The notes under the pieces: model-generated
Seen by the model: the letters and a program-made list of their open reading frames with translations, nothing else
Told to the model about the DNA's origin: nothing
Database searches by the model: none
Shown: in pieces, positions 41,731-50,206 of the stretch
Layout: each line of letters starts with the position of its first letter
Position numbering within the stretch: position 1 is the first letter of the stretch
Made by a program: the position numbers and the translations under genes
Assembly: GCA_963716925.1 (NCBI GenBank)
Contig: CAVQUX010000025.1
Location: 806,001-870,000 of the forward strand
Direction of reading: 5' to 3'
Source of the DNA: DAISKN01 sp963716925
GTDB taxonomy: Bacteria > Acidobacteriota > Vicinamibacteria > Marinacidobacterales > SMYC01
DNA length: 64,000 nt

Positions 41731-43817
41731 TCAGGCGCTGGCCTGGGGCTTCGCTTCCTTGATCTCGTCACCGAGAGTGCGCGCCTTGATCAGATCGTAG
41801 AACGCCGACTGGCTGCGAATCGCCTCGCCTTTCCGCGGCCGGTACTGGTTGGAGAGCTGCTCGTCGAGGAGCCGGGCCTTGACGTTGTCGGACCACTGAA
41901 TCTCGAGGAACTCCTTGAGGTCCTTCTGGAGCTTGGGATCGTATACCGGGAACGTCACCTCGACCCGCCGATCGAGGTTCCGGGTCATCCAGTCCGCGGA
42001 CGAGAGGAACATTTTCTCGTTTCCTCCGTTCGCGAACACCAGGATGCGGCTGTGCTCGAGGAAGCGATCGACGATCCCGATGGCCTCGATGTTCTCCGGG
42101 TGCTCGACCGCGCTCGGGAGAATGGAGTACATGCCCCTCACGTTGAGCTTCACCTTCACTCCGGCGTCGGCGGCCTCGTAGATGAGGCCGATGATCTCCG
42201 GATCGGCGATGTTGTTCAGCTTCACCAGGAGGTAGGCTTCCTTTCCCTTTCTGGCGTTCTTGATCTCGTTCTGTACGAGCTCCTTCAGGCTGTCGCGAAA
42301 ACCGAAAGGGGAGACCATCAGATGTTTGAAGCCGTAGACGCGATAGTTGTCCTGCAGGAAGTCGAAGACCGCCTCGACTTCCCGGGTGAGACGGCGATCG
42401 GTGGTGAACAGGCAGTGGTCGGTATAGAGCTTGGCGGTATCCTCGTTGAGGTTGCCGGAGCCGAGAAAGGCGTAGCGCACCAGCTTGCCTTTCTCTTTCC
42501 TCACGATGAGGCCGATTTTCGCGTGCACCTTGAGGCCCGGCACGCCGAAAATGACCTGGGCGCCTTCCTTCTGGAGCTGATTCGCGAGGGCGACGTTCGC
42601 TTCCTCGTCGAAGCGCGCCTGGAGCTCGATCGTCGCCGTCACCTGCTTGCCGTTCCGCGCGGCGTTGAGAAGGGCGTTGGCGACTCCGGAGTGACGGGCG
42701 ACGCGATACAGCGTGACTTTGATCGCGGTGACTTTGGGATCGATCGCCGCTTCGCGCAGAAGATCGATCACGTAGTCGAACGGCTGGTAGGGAAAGTGGA
42801 GCAGGAACTCCTGCCGCCTCATGGCGGCCAGAATGCTTCCCTGGGACTCGATCAGGGGGAAGGGGATGCGGCTCCAGTCGCCGGATAGAGCAGCGCCTGG
42901 CGCCCGACCCGGGGGAAATCGATGAAGTCCTTGTGGTTGTGAGTGCGGCCGCCGGGAACGAAGCTGTCCTCGGTCTTCAGGCCGAGCTTTCGCACCAGGA
43001 GCTTGCGGAATTCCTCGGAGATATCCCGGTCGCACACGAGCCGTACCGGATTTCCCCCCTCGCGAAGCTTGATTCCCTTCACCACCTTCCGCACGTAGCT
43101 CTCGGTGACGTCGTCGTCGATATCGAGCTCGGCGTCCCTGGTGAGCTTCGCGATGTGGGACTCGATGCTTTCGAACTCGAAGAGGGAGAAAATCTCCTTC
43201 AAGTTGTAGCGAATCACGTCTTCCAGAAGGATGACGTACTGCTCGCGGCCCACTTGCGGCAGAGGTAGGAACCGCGGAAGCGCGTCGTCGGCACTTCGAT
43301 GAGCGCGAACCGGTCGTTCTTCCCGCTTTTGGTGCGGAGACGCGTGGCGAGATAGATGGACTTGTCACGGAGCTCCGGAAACCGGACCTTGTCGCGGACC
43401 ATGAGCGGCGTCAGCTTGGAGCGGACTTCGCGGCGAAAATAGCTCCGGACGAAGCTCCCCTGCTCGGGAGTCAGCTGGGTCTCGTCCACGAGGTGGATGC
43501 CCTGCTTTCCGAGCTCGTCGAGATATCTGGGCGTAGGCTCCCTGGAACACCGCCTGCTGCTTGAGGATGATCTCCTTGATCTCCCGAAGGACGGTCTTCG
43601 GGTCGTGACCCAGGAGCTTTTTCCCCTTCCGGCCCAGACGCGCGAGACGGTGGAGCGTGGCGACGCGTACTCGGTAGAACTCGTCCTGATTCGAAGAGAA
43701 GATCCCGAGGAAGCGGATCCTCTCGATCAGGGGCACGCTCCGGTCGCTCGCTTCCTGGAGAACGCGGGCATTGAAGGCCAGCCAGCTTATCTCCTTGTTT
43801 CTAAAAGGATAAGGCAT
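41731..43817 (-). CDS. ppk1: Polyphosphate kinase 1 (three frameshifts in the sequence)
   Basis: The reconstructed span gives about 695 residues, the normal PPK1 length. Frames join as: 43817 to about 43520 (NKEISWLAFNARVLQEASDR; RIRFLGIFSSNQDEFYRVRV), then to about 43275 (VDETQLTPEQGSFVRSYFRR), then to about 42881 (QVGREQYVILLEDVIRYNL), then to 41731 (GDWSRIPFPLIESQGSILAA). The phosphorylated His lies in GLKVHAKIGLI and the second conserved His in FLEHSRILVFANGGNEKMFL. All landmarks survive, so sequence error is likelier than a pseudogene. It polymerises ATP gamma-phosphate into polyphosphate. Confidence 0.88.
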
Positions 43818-43887
43818 CGCCCCTCGTCATCGCCCACCGCGCGGGGGACCCATTATACCCGAGGGCGCGCGGCCAGTAAAGCGCGGC

Positions 43888-44373
43888 TCAGGAGCGGTCG
43901 GTGACGACGAACGCGAGCTCCACTCCGCCGACGCGAAACTTGGAGCGGTTCTCGATGACGACACTTCCCTGGATGCGTTCCTTCCCGACGAAAGTCCCGT
44001 TGGTGCTGCCCATGTCGTCGAGCTCTCCTTCCGTGCCGCGGATTCGGATCCGCGCATGGCGGCGCGAGAGCTCGGGATCGTCGAGAATGACGTCGCAGCC
44101 GCTGCGCCCAATCGTCACCAGCGCCTTGTCGATCTCGACGACGCGCCCGGTTTCGGTTCCGCTGAGGACGAGGAGCGCGTACTTCTTCTCCGGGTCGAGG
44201 CCTTCTCCCGCGGACACGCGGCCGTGCACCTGGGTGAGGGAAAGGGGGAGGGTCATTTCGGGAAGGGTGAGCGGCTCGTGACACTCCGGACAGAGTACTC
44301 GAGCGGCGTCGGAGAGTCGCGGAAGGTCGTCCTCCTCAATCTCGTGGTCGCAGCTCGTGCATCGGATGACCAT
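43888..44373 (-). CDS. FHA-domain protein with N-terminal zinc ribbon
   Basis: 161 residues. Two Cys pairs (IRCTSCDHEI ... LCPECHEPL) form a zinc-ribbon-like N-terminus. Residues about 65-160 are a forkhead-associated domain with the phosphothreonine-binding residues GRSGCDVILDDPELSRRHAR and DDMGSTNGTFVG. It should read Thr phosphorylation by a Ser/Thr kinase; no kinase gene is in the window. It starts 61 bases from the divergent SDR gene. Confidence 0.85.
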   Translation of the reverse strand: MVIRCTSCDHEIEEDDLPRLSDAARVLCPECHEPLTLPEMTLPLSLTQVHGRVSAGEGLDPEKKYALLVLSGTETGRVVEIDKALVTIGRSGCDVILDDPELSRRHARIRIRGTEGELDDMGSTNGTFVGKERIQGSVVIENRSKFRVGGVELAFVVTDRS

Positions 44374-44434
44374 GGACGTCGCGGACTGAGATCAGTTTAA
44401 GAAACCCAGTCCCGGATGACAAGCTCATCTTGAT

Positions 44435-45238
44435 ATGCTGGGACCCGTGAGCGAGCCGGAGCCTTTCACCCTGATCACCGGCGCTTCCACCGGGATCGGC
44501 CGCGAGCTCGCGCTCATCGCCGCCTCGAAGGGGCGGCCCCTCGTCCTGGTGGCGAGAAGCGAAGACAAGCTATCGGCGCTGGCCCGATCGATCCGCGAAG
44601 CTCACGCGGGTCGCGCGGAGGTGGTTTCGCTGGATCTCAGCGACCCGGAAGCGCCCGCCGCCCTGTTCCGCGAGACGAAGCGGCGGGAGATCGAAATCGA
44701 CGTCCTCGTCAACAACGCCGGGTTCGGGAGCCTGGGCCGGTTCCACGAGACCCCGATCGAGCGGCAGCTCGAGATGCTGCGGCTCAACGTCGTGGCGCTC
44801 ACCCATCTGACGCACCTGTTCCTCCCGGCGATGCTTTTGAGGCGCCGCGGGCGGATCCTGAACGTGGCCTCGACGGCGGGGCTGCAGCCGGGACCGTCGA
44901 TGGCCGTCTACTACGCCAGCAAGGCCTACGTTCTTTCGTTCACCGAGGCGATCGCGGAGGAGCTTCGCGGTACCGGCGTCACGGCGACGGCGCTCCTGCC
45001 GGGGCCCACTCGCACCGAGTTCCAGTCACGCGCGGAAATGTCCGGCTCGAGACTCGTTCGCATGGGAATGGCGGACGCCCGCCCGGTGGCCGAAGCCGGC
45101 TACCGGGGAATGGAAGCCGGGAAAGCGGTGGTGATTCCGGGGATGTCGAACAAGGCATTGTCGCTCGTGGTCCGGCTGTCCCCGCGATGGGCGGTGCGTA
45201 GGGTCGTAAGCTGGCTCAACCGCAGCAACGGGGGCTGA
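44435..45238 (+). CDS. Short-chain dehydrogenase/reductase
   Basis: 267 residues. Rossmann motif TGASTGIG (residues about 15-22), the NNAG motif in VLVNNAGFGSL, catalytic Ser in LNVASTAGLQPG, and Tyr/Lys in YYASKAYVLSF. This is a classical SDR of the DltE/YqjQ-like group, acting on an unknown alcohol or ketone with NAD(P)H. ATG 44435 is used; GTG 44447 is an alternative that removes four residues. It is followed by the lone arm of the hairpin repeat. Confidence 0.85.
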   Translation: MLGPVSEPEPFTLITGASTGIGRELALIAASKGRPLVLVARSEDKLSALARSIREAHAGRAEVVSLDLSDPEAPAALFRETKRREIEIDVLVNNAGFGSLGRFHETPIERQLEMLRLNVVALTHLTHLFLPAMLLRRRGRILNVASTAGLQPGPSMAVYYASKAYVLSFTEAIAEELRGTGVTATALLPGPTRTEFQSRAEMSGSRLVRMGMADARPVAEAGYRGMEAGKAVVIPGMSNKALSLVVRLSPRWAVRRVVSWLNRSNGG

Positions 45239-45245
45239 GCTCCCG

Positions 45246-45280
45246 CCCGTTTCTTCTTTGCGCCTTTGCGCCTTTGCGTT
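45246..45280. repeat. Hairpin repeat, copy 3 (right arm only)
   Basis: CCCGTTTCTTCTTTGCGCCT continues TTGCGCCTTTGCGTT: this is exactly the loop edge and right arm of the elements at 7483 and 35827, with no left arm present. It sits 7 bases after the SDR stop and 32 bases before the convergent htpG stop. It is probably a decayed or half-mobilised copy. Confidence 0.85.
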
Positions 45281-45312
45281 GGTTCCCGGATTCCCTGCGT
45301 TGATTGTGAAGG

Positions 45313-47202
45313 CTAATCGAGCCCCCGGCTCATCAGCTCCGCGATCCTGCGGGCGAAGGCCGCGGGATCCGGAAGCTCCGAGCCCTCCGCGAGCACGGCG
45401 TACCCGTAGAGAAGCTCCGCATACTCGGGGATTTTCTCGCTCGGGGCATCGGATTCGACCATCTCCTCGAGCTTCCTGACGATCTCGTGATCGGGATTGA
45501 GCTCGAGGATCCTTTTCTGGAGCGGCCGGTCGGTGTCCCGCTTCAGCAGCTGCTCGAGCCGAGGGCTGAAGTCCTGCTCCGCCCCCACGAGACAGGCGGG
45601 TGAGGCCGTGAGCCGCGACGAGAGGCGTACTTCCTTGATCCGATCCTCGAGAGCCTTCTGGATTCGCTCGAGAAGTCCCTGGTACGTCCGGGTCTTCTCG
45701 TCGAGCTCCCTCTTCTTCTCTTCCTTCTCCTCGGCGGATCCCAGATCCACCGTCCCCTTTCCCGCCGACTTCAGCTTCTTCCCCTGGTACTCCGCGAGCG
45801 ACTCGACCACGAGCTCGTCCACCGGATCCGTCAGATAGAGGACCTCGATTCCCCGGGCGCGGAACGCCTCGAGGTGAGGGGAGCTCTCGATCGCGGACCG
45901 GGAAGCCCCCGTGAGGTAATAGATGGCCTCCTGACCTTCCTTCATCCTGGAGACGTACTCCGCCAGAGCCGAAAGCCTTTCCGGGTCGTGCGAGCTCTGG
46001 AACAGCAGGAGGTCGGCAATCTTCTCCCGGTTCTCGAAGTCCTCGGAAGGACCTTCCTTCAACACCCGTCCGAACGCCCGCCAGAGGGAGAGGTACTTCC
46101 CGGGGTCTTTCTCTTTCAGCTCCGCGAAGCTGTCGAGGACCTTCTTCACCAGGCCTTTCCGGATCTGCCGAATCTGGCGATCGTGCTGGAGCATCTCCCG
46201 CGAGACGTTGAGAGGGAGATCGGGAGAGTCGACCACCCCCGAGAGGAAGCGGAGGTACCGAGGGAGGAGATCGGGGCTGCGCTCCAGGATCAGGACCCTG
46301 CGAACGTACAGCTTGAGCCCGGCCTCGTAGCCGACGTAGAACAAATCGAACGGCGCTTCCGAGGGAACGAACAGAAGCGCCCGGTACTCGAGAAGTCCCT
46401 CCGCTCGCTGCGAGAGGGTCAGGAGCGGATCCCGCCAGTCGTGGGAGATGTGCTTGTAGAACTCGGCATACTCCTCGGGCGTCACATCGGATGCGGGCCG
46501 CTCCCAGATGGGCTTCATCGAGTTGAGCGTCTTGTCGCCGAAAATGACGGGATAGGCGATGAAATCCGAGTAGCGCCGGACGATTCTCGCGAGAACGTCC
46601 TCGCGGGTGAAATCCTCGATCCCCTGGTCCTCGTCCGCGGGCTTCAAGTGGAGCGTGACCGACGTTCCCTGGGAATCGCGCTCCTGGTCCTCGATGGTGA
46701 ACTCCCCCGTCCCCGACGATTCCCACCGGGTGCCTCCCTGCTCGCCCGCCCGGCGGGTCGAAACCACGACCCGGTCCGCTACCATGAACGACGAGTAGAA
46801 CCCGACGCCGAACTGTCCGATGAGCTCGGTTAGGCCCTCCTCCTTTTCGCCTTCCTTCGCCGAGGCCTTGCTCTTGCGGATCTTCTCCGCGAGCTCCCGG
46901 GTGCCCGACTTCGCGATGGTTCCGATGTTGTCGACGAGCTCCTGGCGGCTCATCCCGATGCCGGTGTCGTGAACGGTCAACGTGCGCGCCGTTTCGTCCA
47001 CCTCGAGCCGGATCTCGAGCTTCCCCCCCTCGGACAGGAGATCCGGTCGGGTCAAGGCTTCGAACCGCAGACGGTCGAGGGCGTCGGAAGCGTTCGAGAT
47101 CAGCTCCCGCAGGAAGATCTCCTTGTGCGAGTAGAGGGAGTGGATCATCAAATCGAGGAGCTGCTGCACCTCGGCGCGGAAAGGAAAGGTCTCGCTCGTC
47201 AT
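45313..47202 (-). CDS. htpG: HtpG, Hsp90-family chaperone
   Basis: 629 residues, full length. The GHKL ATPase N-domain has IHSLYSHKEIFLRELISNAS, TVHDTGIGMSRQELVDNIGT and IGQFGVGFYSSFMVADRVVV. The middle and C-terminal domains include LLFVPSEAPFDLFYVGYEAG and DLPLNVSREMLQHDRQIRQI, ending in the dimerisation helices. It is an ATP-dependent chaperone of the cytosol. Unusually, its ATG (47202) overlaps the stop of the PTPS-like gene by 4 bases, so it is translationally coupled to a pterin-like gene set instead of standing alone. Confidence 0.95.
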   Translation of the reverse strand: MTSETFPFRAEVQQLLDLMIHSLYSHKEIFLRELISNASDALDRLRFEALTRPDLLSEGGKLEIRLEVDETARTLTVHDTGIGMSRQELVDNIGTIAKSGTRELAEKIRKSKASAKEGEKEEGLTELIGQFGVGFYSSFMVADRVVVSTRRAGEQGGTRWESSGTGEFTIEDQERDSQGTSVTLHLKPADEDQGIEDFTREDVLARIVRRYSDFIAYPVIFGDKTLNSMKPIWERPASDVTPEEYAEFYKHISHDWRDPLLTLSQRAEGLLEYRALLFVPSEAPFDLFYVGYEAGLKLYVRRVLILERSPDLLPRYLRFLSGVVDSPDLPLNVSREMLQHDRQIRQIRKGLVKKVLDSFAELKEKDPGKYLSLWRAFGRVLKEGPSEDFENREKIADLLLFQSSHDPERLSALAEYVSRMKEGQEAIYYLTGASRSAIESSPHLEAFRARGIEVLYLTDPVDELVVESLAEYQGKKLKSAGKGTVDLGSAEEKEEKKRELDEKTRTYQGLLERIQKALEDRIKEVRLSSRLTASPACLVGAEQDFSPRLEQLLKRDTDRPLQKRILELNPDHEIVRKLEEMVESDAPSEKIPEYAELLYGYAVLAEGSELPDPAAFARRIAELMSRGLD

Positions 47203-47600
47203 CGATTGCTACTCCCCTCCCGAACGACGCGATAGCTGGCCCAGGCGGTGTCGTTCTCCCAGAGCTTGACGGTGAGGCTGTCCAGGGTATCGCTCCCGAG
47301 AGCGCGTTCGAGCGAGACCGCCATCGCCTTCGCCACCACCTCCACTCCCGGGTTGAGGCCGGCGAAATCCGGAAGATCGTTGAGCGTCCGATCGCGATAA
47401 CGATCCAGCAACCGGCCGAGCTCTTCGCGAAGCCTCACGATGTCGACGAGAAAACCGTGCCGGTCCAGCTCGGTCCCCGCGACCGTGAGCTCCACCCGGT
47501 AGTGATGGGAATGGAGAGCGCCTTCGGGACCGAAGTCCCCGCCGATCAGGTAGTGCTGCGCGACGAAGTCCGCCAGGACTCCGACCTTGAACCTAGCCAT
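47199..47600 (-). CDS. 6-pyruvoyl-tetrahydropterin synthase/QueD homologue lacking the catalytic Cys
   Basis: 133 residues. Metal-binding His candidates are His16 (ADFVAQHYLIGG), His30 and His32 (ALHSHHY), matching the three zinc ligands of QueD/PTPS. The nucleophilic Cys four residues before the HxH pair is replaced by Glu26 (GPEGALHSH). The C-terminal part (TLNDLPDFAGLNPGVEVVAK; WENDTAWASYR) resembles a distinct PTPS clade that I recall next to RibD-like reductases, zinc-type alcohol dehydrogenases and methyltransferases, the same partners found here. It may make or bind a reduced pterin-like compound. Its start lies 7 bases after the dehydrogenase stop. Confidence 0.75.
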   Translation of the reverse strand: MARFKVGVLADFVAQHYLIGGDFGPEGALHSHHYRVELTVAGTELDRHGFLVDIVRLREELGRLLDRYRDRTLNDLPDFAGLNPGVEVVAKAMAVSLERALGSDTLDSLTVKLWENDTAWASYRVVREGSSNR

Positions 47601-47607
47601 GCGGACA

Positions 47608-48595
47608 TCAATTATAGGTCAGGAGAACCTGCAGGCAGTCTTTCTGGCTCTCGTCGAGAAGGCGATAGGCATCGGCGGCGCGCTCGATCGGGAACCGGTG
47701 GCTGACCAGCTTCTCGACCGGAAGCCGGGCGCCGGCCCGGAGCGCGACCTGCATACGGCGGTCCTTCGTCCACCGCGCGAGCAGGTGGGGAGCAAGTCGG
47801 CTCACCTGGCTCGACCGGATGCTCAGGCGTCCGCGGTGGAAGTGCGTGCCGAGATCGACTCGGGCGCGCTGGTCGCCGTACCAGGAGCCCACGATGACCC
47901 GTCCCTCGAAACCGGCGGCGGCGAGCGCGACGTCGAGCCCTTCGGGATTTCCAGAGATCTCGATCGTCAAATCGAAGTCCCGCTCGTCGAGCTCCTCCGG
48001 GCTCAGGGAGCGGTCCGCGCCGAGCTCGACCGAAAGCCGGCGGCGGGGCTCCCATCGGTCCACCGTCACCAGCCGCGCGAGCGGAAATCGAGAGAGAAGC
48101 CCCGTGGTCACGAGCCCGACGACCCCCTGGCCGACGACGAGCACCCGCTCGCCCATCAGGGGCCGCGCGTCATGAACCAGCCCTACCGCGGTCTCGACGG
48201 TGGGAAGAAGGACGGCGGACTCGGGAGGGACCTCCTCGGGAAGGATCTGAAGCTCCTCCGGTCGCGCGACAAACGAGCTCCGATGGGTCTCGAACGCGAA
48301 AACCCGACGGCCGAGGAGATGGCTTTCGGCGCCGGAGCCCCGGGCGACGACCCGACCCACGGCGGCGTAGCCATAGGCGAGAGGGTACTCCAGCGTTCCC
48401 GCGAGCGACGGCAGGCTTTCGTCGAGAGCCGCCCCGCGAGCGACCTGGCCGCGGTAAAGGAGGAGCTCGGTTCCGGCGCTGATGCCCGAGAGAATCGGTC
48501 TCGATCCGGACCTCACCCTCTCCCGGCTCCGGAACCTCCTGGTCCCGGATCTCGATGCGGCGCGGCGCTTCGAAGTAGAGAACCCGCGCCTTCAT
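47608..48595 (-). CDS. Zinc-type alcohol dehydrogenase (MDR family), one frameshift
   Basis: ATG 48595 gives MKARVLYFEAPRRIEIRDQE and VPEPGEGEVRIET; a one-base shift at about 48487-48502 then leads into ILSGISAGTELLLYRGQ and the rest of the protein, about 328 residues in all. Features: GRRVFAFETHRSSFV, the cofactor Rossmann segment ERVLVVGQGVVGLVTTGLLS, and FDLTIEISGNPEGLDVALAA. The catalytic Cys of classical zinc enzymes is replaced in the SGISAGTE motif, as is usual in the bchC/threonine-dehydrogenase-like group. The start overlaps the RibD-like stop (ATGA), and the PTPS-like gene follows 7 bases later. Confidence 0.78.
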
Positions 48596-49320
48596 TCGGG
48601 GGGCCAGACGAGCCGGCCCGCCACCACCAGGTCCTCTCCCACACGCTCCGAGCGCCACGAAACGAGACCCGGAAACGACGAAAGCTCCCGCGACTCGAGA
48701 GGACGAACGCCGCCGACGAACCGGGGCGAGACCGTGACCACCAGATAGTCCACGACCTTCGATTCGAGAAAGCTGGTGAGAATCCGCGCTCCTCCCTCGA
48801 CGAGCACGTGCCGCACTCCGCGCTGTTCGAGGCGCTCCAGGAGCGCTTCGAGGTCGACCCATCCGTTCTCGAGGGCGCGCAGCCGCAGGACCCGGGCGCC
48901 CCGGGATTGCAGCTCCGCCTCGGCGGTGGCAGGAGCCGCTTCCGTCGTCGCGAGCCACGCTCCTCTCCCGTTCTCGAGCAGGTGCGCGTCCTCCGGAATG
49001 CGGAGACGGCTGTCCACTACGATGGGCCGTGGATCCTCTCCGCTCGCGAGGCGCACGTTCAGCCGAGGGTTGTCGGCGAGAACGGTGCCGATCCCGACCA
49101 GGATGGCATCATGGGAGGCGCGGAGCTCGTGCGTGAGCTGCAGGGAGCTCGGCGAGCTGAGCTTCAACGGCCGGTTGCCCTCTCCCGCGATGCTTCCGTC
49201 GAGGCTCTGGGCGTAAGCGAGGGTCACGAAGGGGCGTCCCTGCTGCGACGCCTTCGTTGCGGACCTCTCGAGGCGCACGTGCAGCTCCGAGAGAATCGAG
49301 CTCACGACATGTTCCGTCAT
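48592..49320 (-). CDS. RibD C-terminal/dihydrofolate-reductase-like pterin or pyrimidine reductase
   Basis: 242 residues containing only the reductase half of RibD: FVTLAYAQSLDGSIAG, LRASHDAILVGIGTVLADNP, RPIVVDSRLRIP, VRHVLVEGGARILTSFLES and DYLVVTVSPRFVGGV. The deaminase domain is absent. Such stand-alone reductases use NADPH on pterin- or ribityl-pyrimidine-like substrates. It is the first gene of a coupled minus-strand operon (this gene, alcohol dehydrogenase, PTPS-like, htpG) and is divergent by 40 bases from the methyltransferase gene, so both share one regulatory region. Confidence 0.82.
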   Translation of the reverse strand: MTEHVVSSILSELHVRLERSATKASQQGRPFVTLAYAQSLDGSIAGEGNRPLKLSSPSSLQLTHELRASHDAILVGIGTVLADNPRLNVRLASGEDPRPIVVDSRLRIPEDAHLLENGRGAWLATTEAAPATAEAELQSRGARVLRLRALENGWVDLEALLERLEQRGVRHVLVEGGARILTSFLESKVVDYLVVTVSPRFVGGVRPLESRELSSFPGLVSWRSERVGEDLVVAGRLVWPPE

Positions 49321-49360
49321 TTCCGCAGCACTTCAAGATCCGTATATCCCACGCGGTAAG

Positions 49361-50206
49361 ATGGCGCAAACGGTGATGCAGGATTTCGCTCGGTACCTTC
49401 TCGCGAAGCGCAGCGTCGACGACCGTGCGCTGAATCGCCGGGTGTGGGGACGCCTCGAGCGAGAAATCCGGGAATCGAAGGCGGAGCCCGTTCGGATCGT
49501 CGACGTCGGAGCCGGGCTCGGCACCGGCGCCGAGAGAATCGCGGAGTGGCGGCTCGTCGAGCCCCTTTCCGCCGTCCGCTACACCGGCGTCGAGCCCCGG
49601 AGCGAGCTCCTCGCGGAGGCGCGTCTCCGACTACGCTCACTGCCCTTTTCGACGGAGCTTGCCGGAGCGACGCTCGAAGAGTTCGCCTCCCGGGACGAGC
49701 ATCGCGGCCGATTCGATCTGGTGGTCGCCCAGGCTCTCCTGGACGTCGTCGAGCTCGTGCCTGCGCTCGAGGCCCTCGTCGCCCTTGCCCGGCCCGAGGG
49801 GCTTGTGTATCTTCCCATCACGTTCGACGGAGAGACCGTCTTCGAGCCCGCCTCGAGCCTGGACGACGCCGTCCTTGCCGCGTATCACGAAACGATGGAG
49901 GAGAGGGGCGCGAGCCGCACCGGCCGCCGTCTGTTCCACGCGCTTCGCTCGATGGCGGCCGAGGTCGTGGAAATCGGAAGCTCGGATTGGATCGTTCATC
50001 CCGGGGTCGACGGGTACGCCGATGACGAAGCGTTCTTTCTGGAGTTCCTCCTGACGACCATCGCGGGCGCGGTCCGCGGACGCGTGGAAACGGCCGTGCT
50101 CGAGACGTGGCTCTCCGAACGACGACGGCGGCTCGCCTACGCCGACCTGTTCTACTGCGCGCACCAGGTAGACGTCCTCGCGCGAAGGTCGCCCTCACGG
50201 GAATGA
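49361..50206 (+). CDS. Class I SAM-dependent methyltransferase
   Basis: 281 residues. Motif I is VRIVDVGAGLGTGAERIAEW (about residues 45-64), followed by the acidic motif II YTGVEPRSELLAEAR and FDLVVAQALLDVVEL. The second half is helical and atypical (LDDAVLAAYHETMEERGASR; EAFFLEFLLTTIAGAVRGRV), possibly an acceptor-binding lid. The acceptor is unknown; the divergent pterin-like operon suggests a cofactor or tailoring role. Its TGA overlaps the MFS start (ATGA), so methyltransferase and transporter are co-expressed. Confidence 0.8.
   Translation: MAQTVMQDFARYLLAKRSVDDRALNRRVWGRLEREIRESKAEPVRIVDVGAGLGTGAERIAEWRLVEPLSAVRYTGVEPRSELLAEARLRLRSLPFSTELAGATLEEFASRDEHRGRFDLVVAQALLDVVELVPALEALVALARPEGLVYLPITFDGETVFEPASSLDDAVLAAYHETMEERGASRTGRRLFHALRSMAAEVVEIGSSDWIVHPGVDGYADDEAFFLEFLLTTIAGAVRGRVETAVLETWLSERRRRLAYADLFYCAHQVDVLARRSPSRE

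Noticed and set aside
45283..45312. CRISPR-like or tandem array near the half repeat
   Set aside because: The short TTTGCGCC iterations belong to the hairpin repeat arm; there are no regularly spaced spacers, and no cas genes occur in the window.
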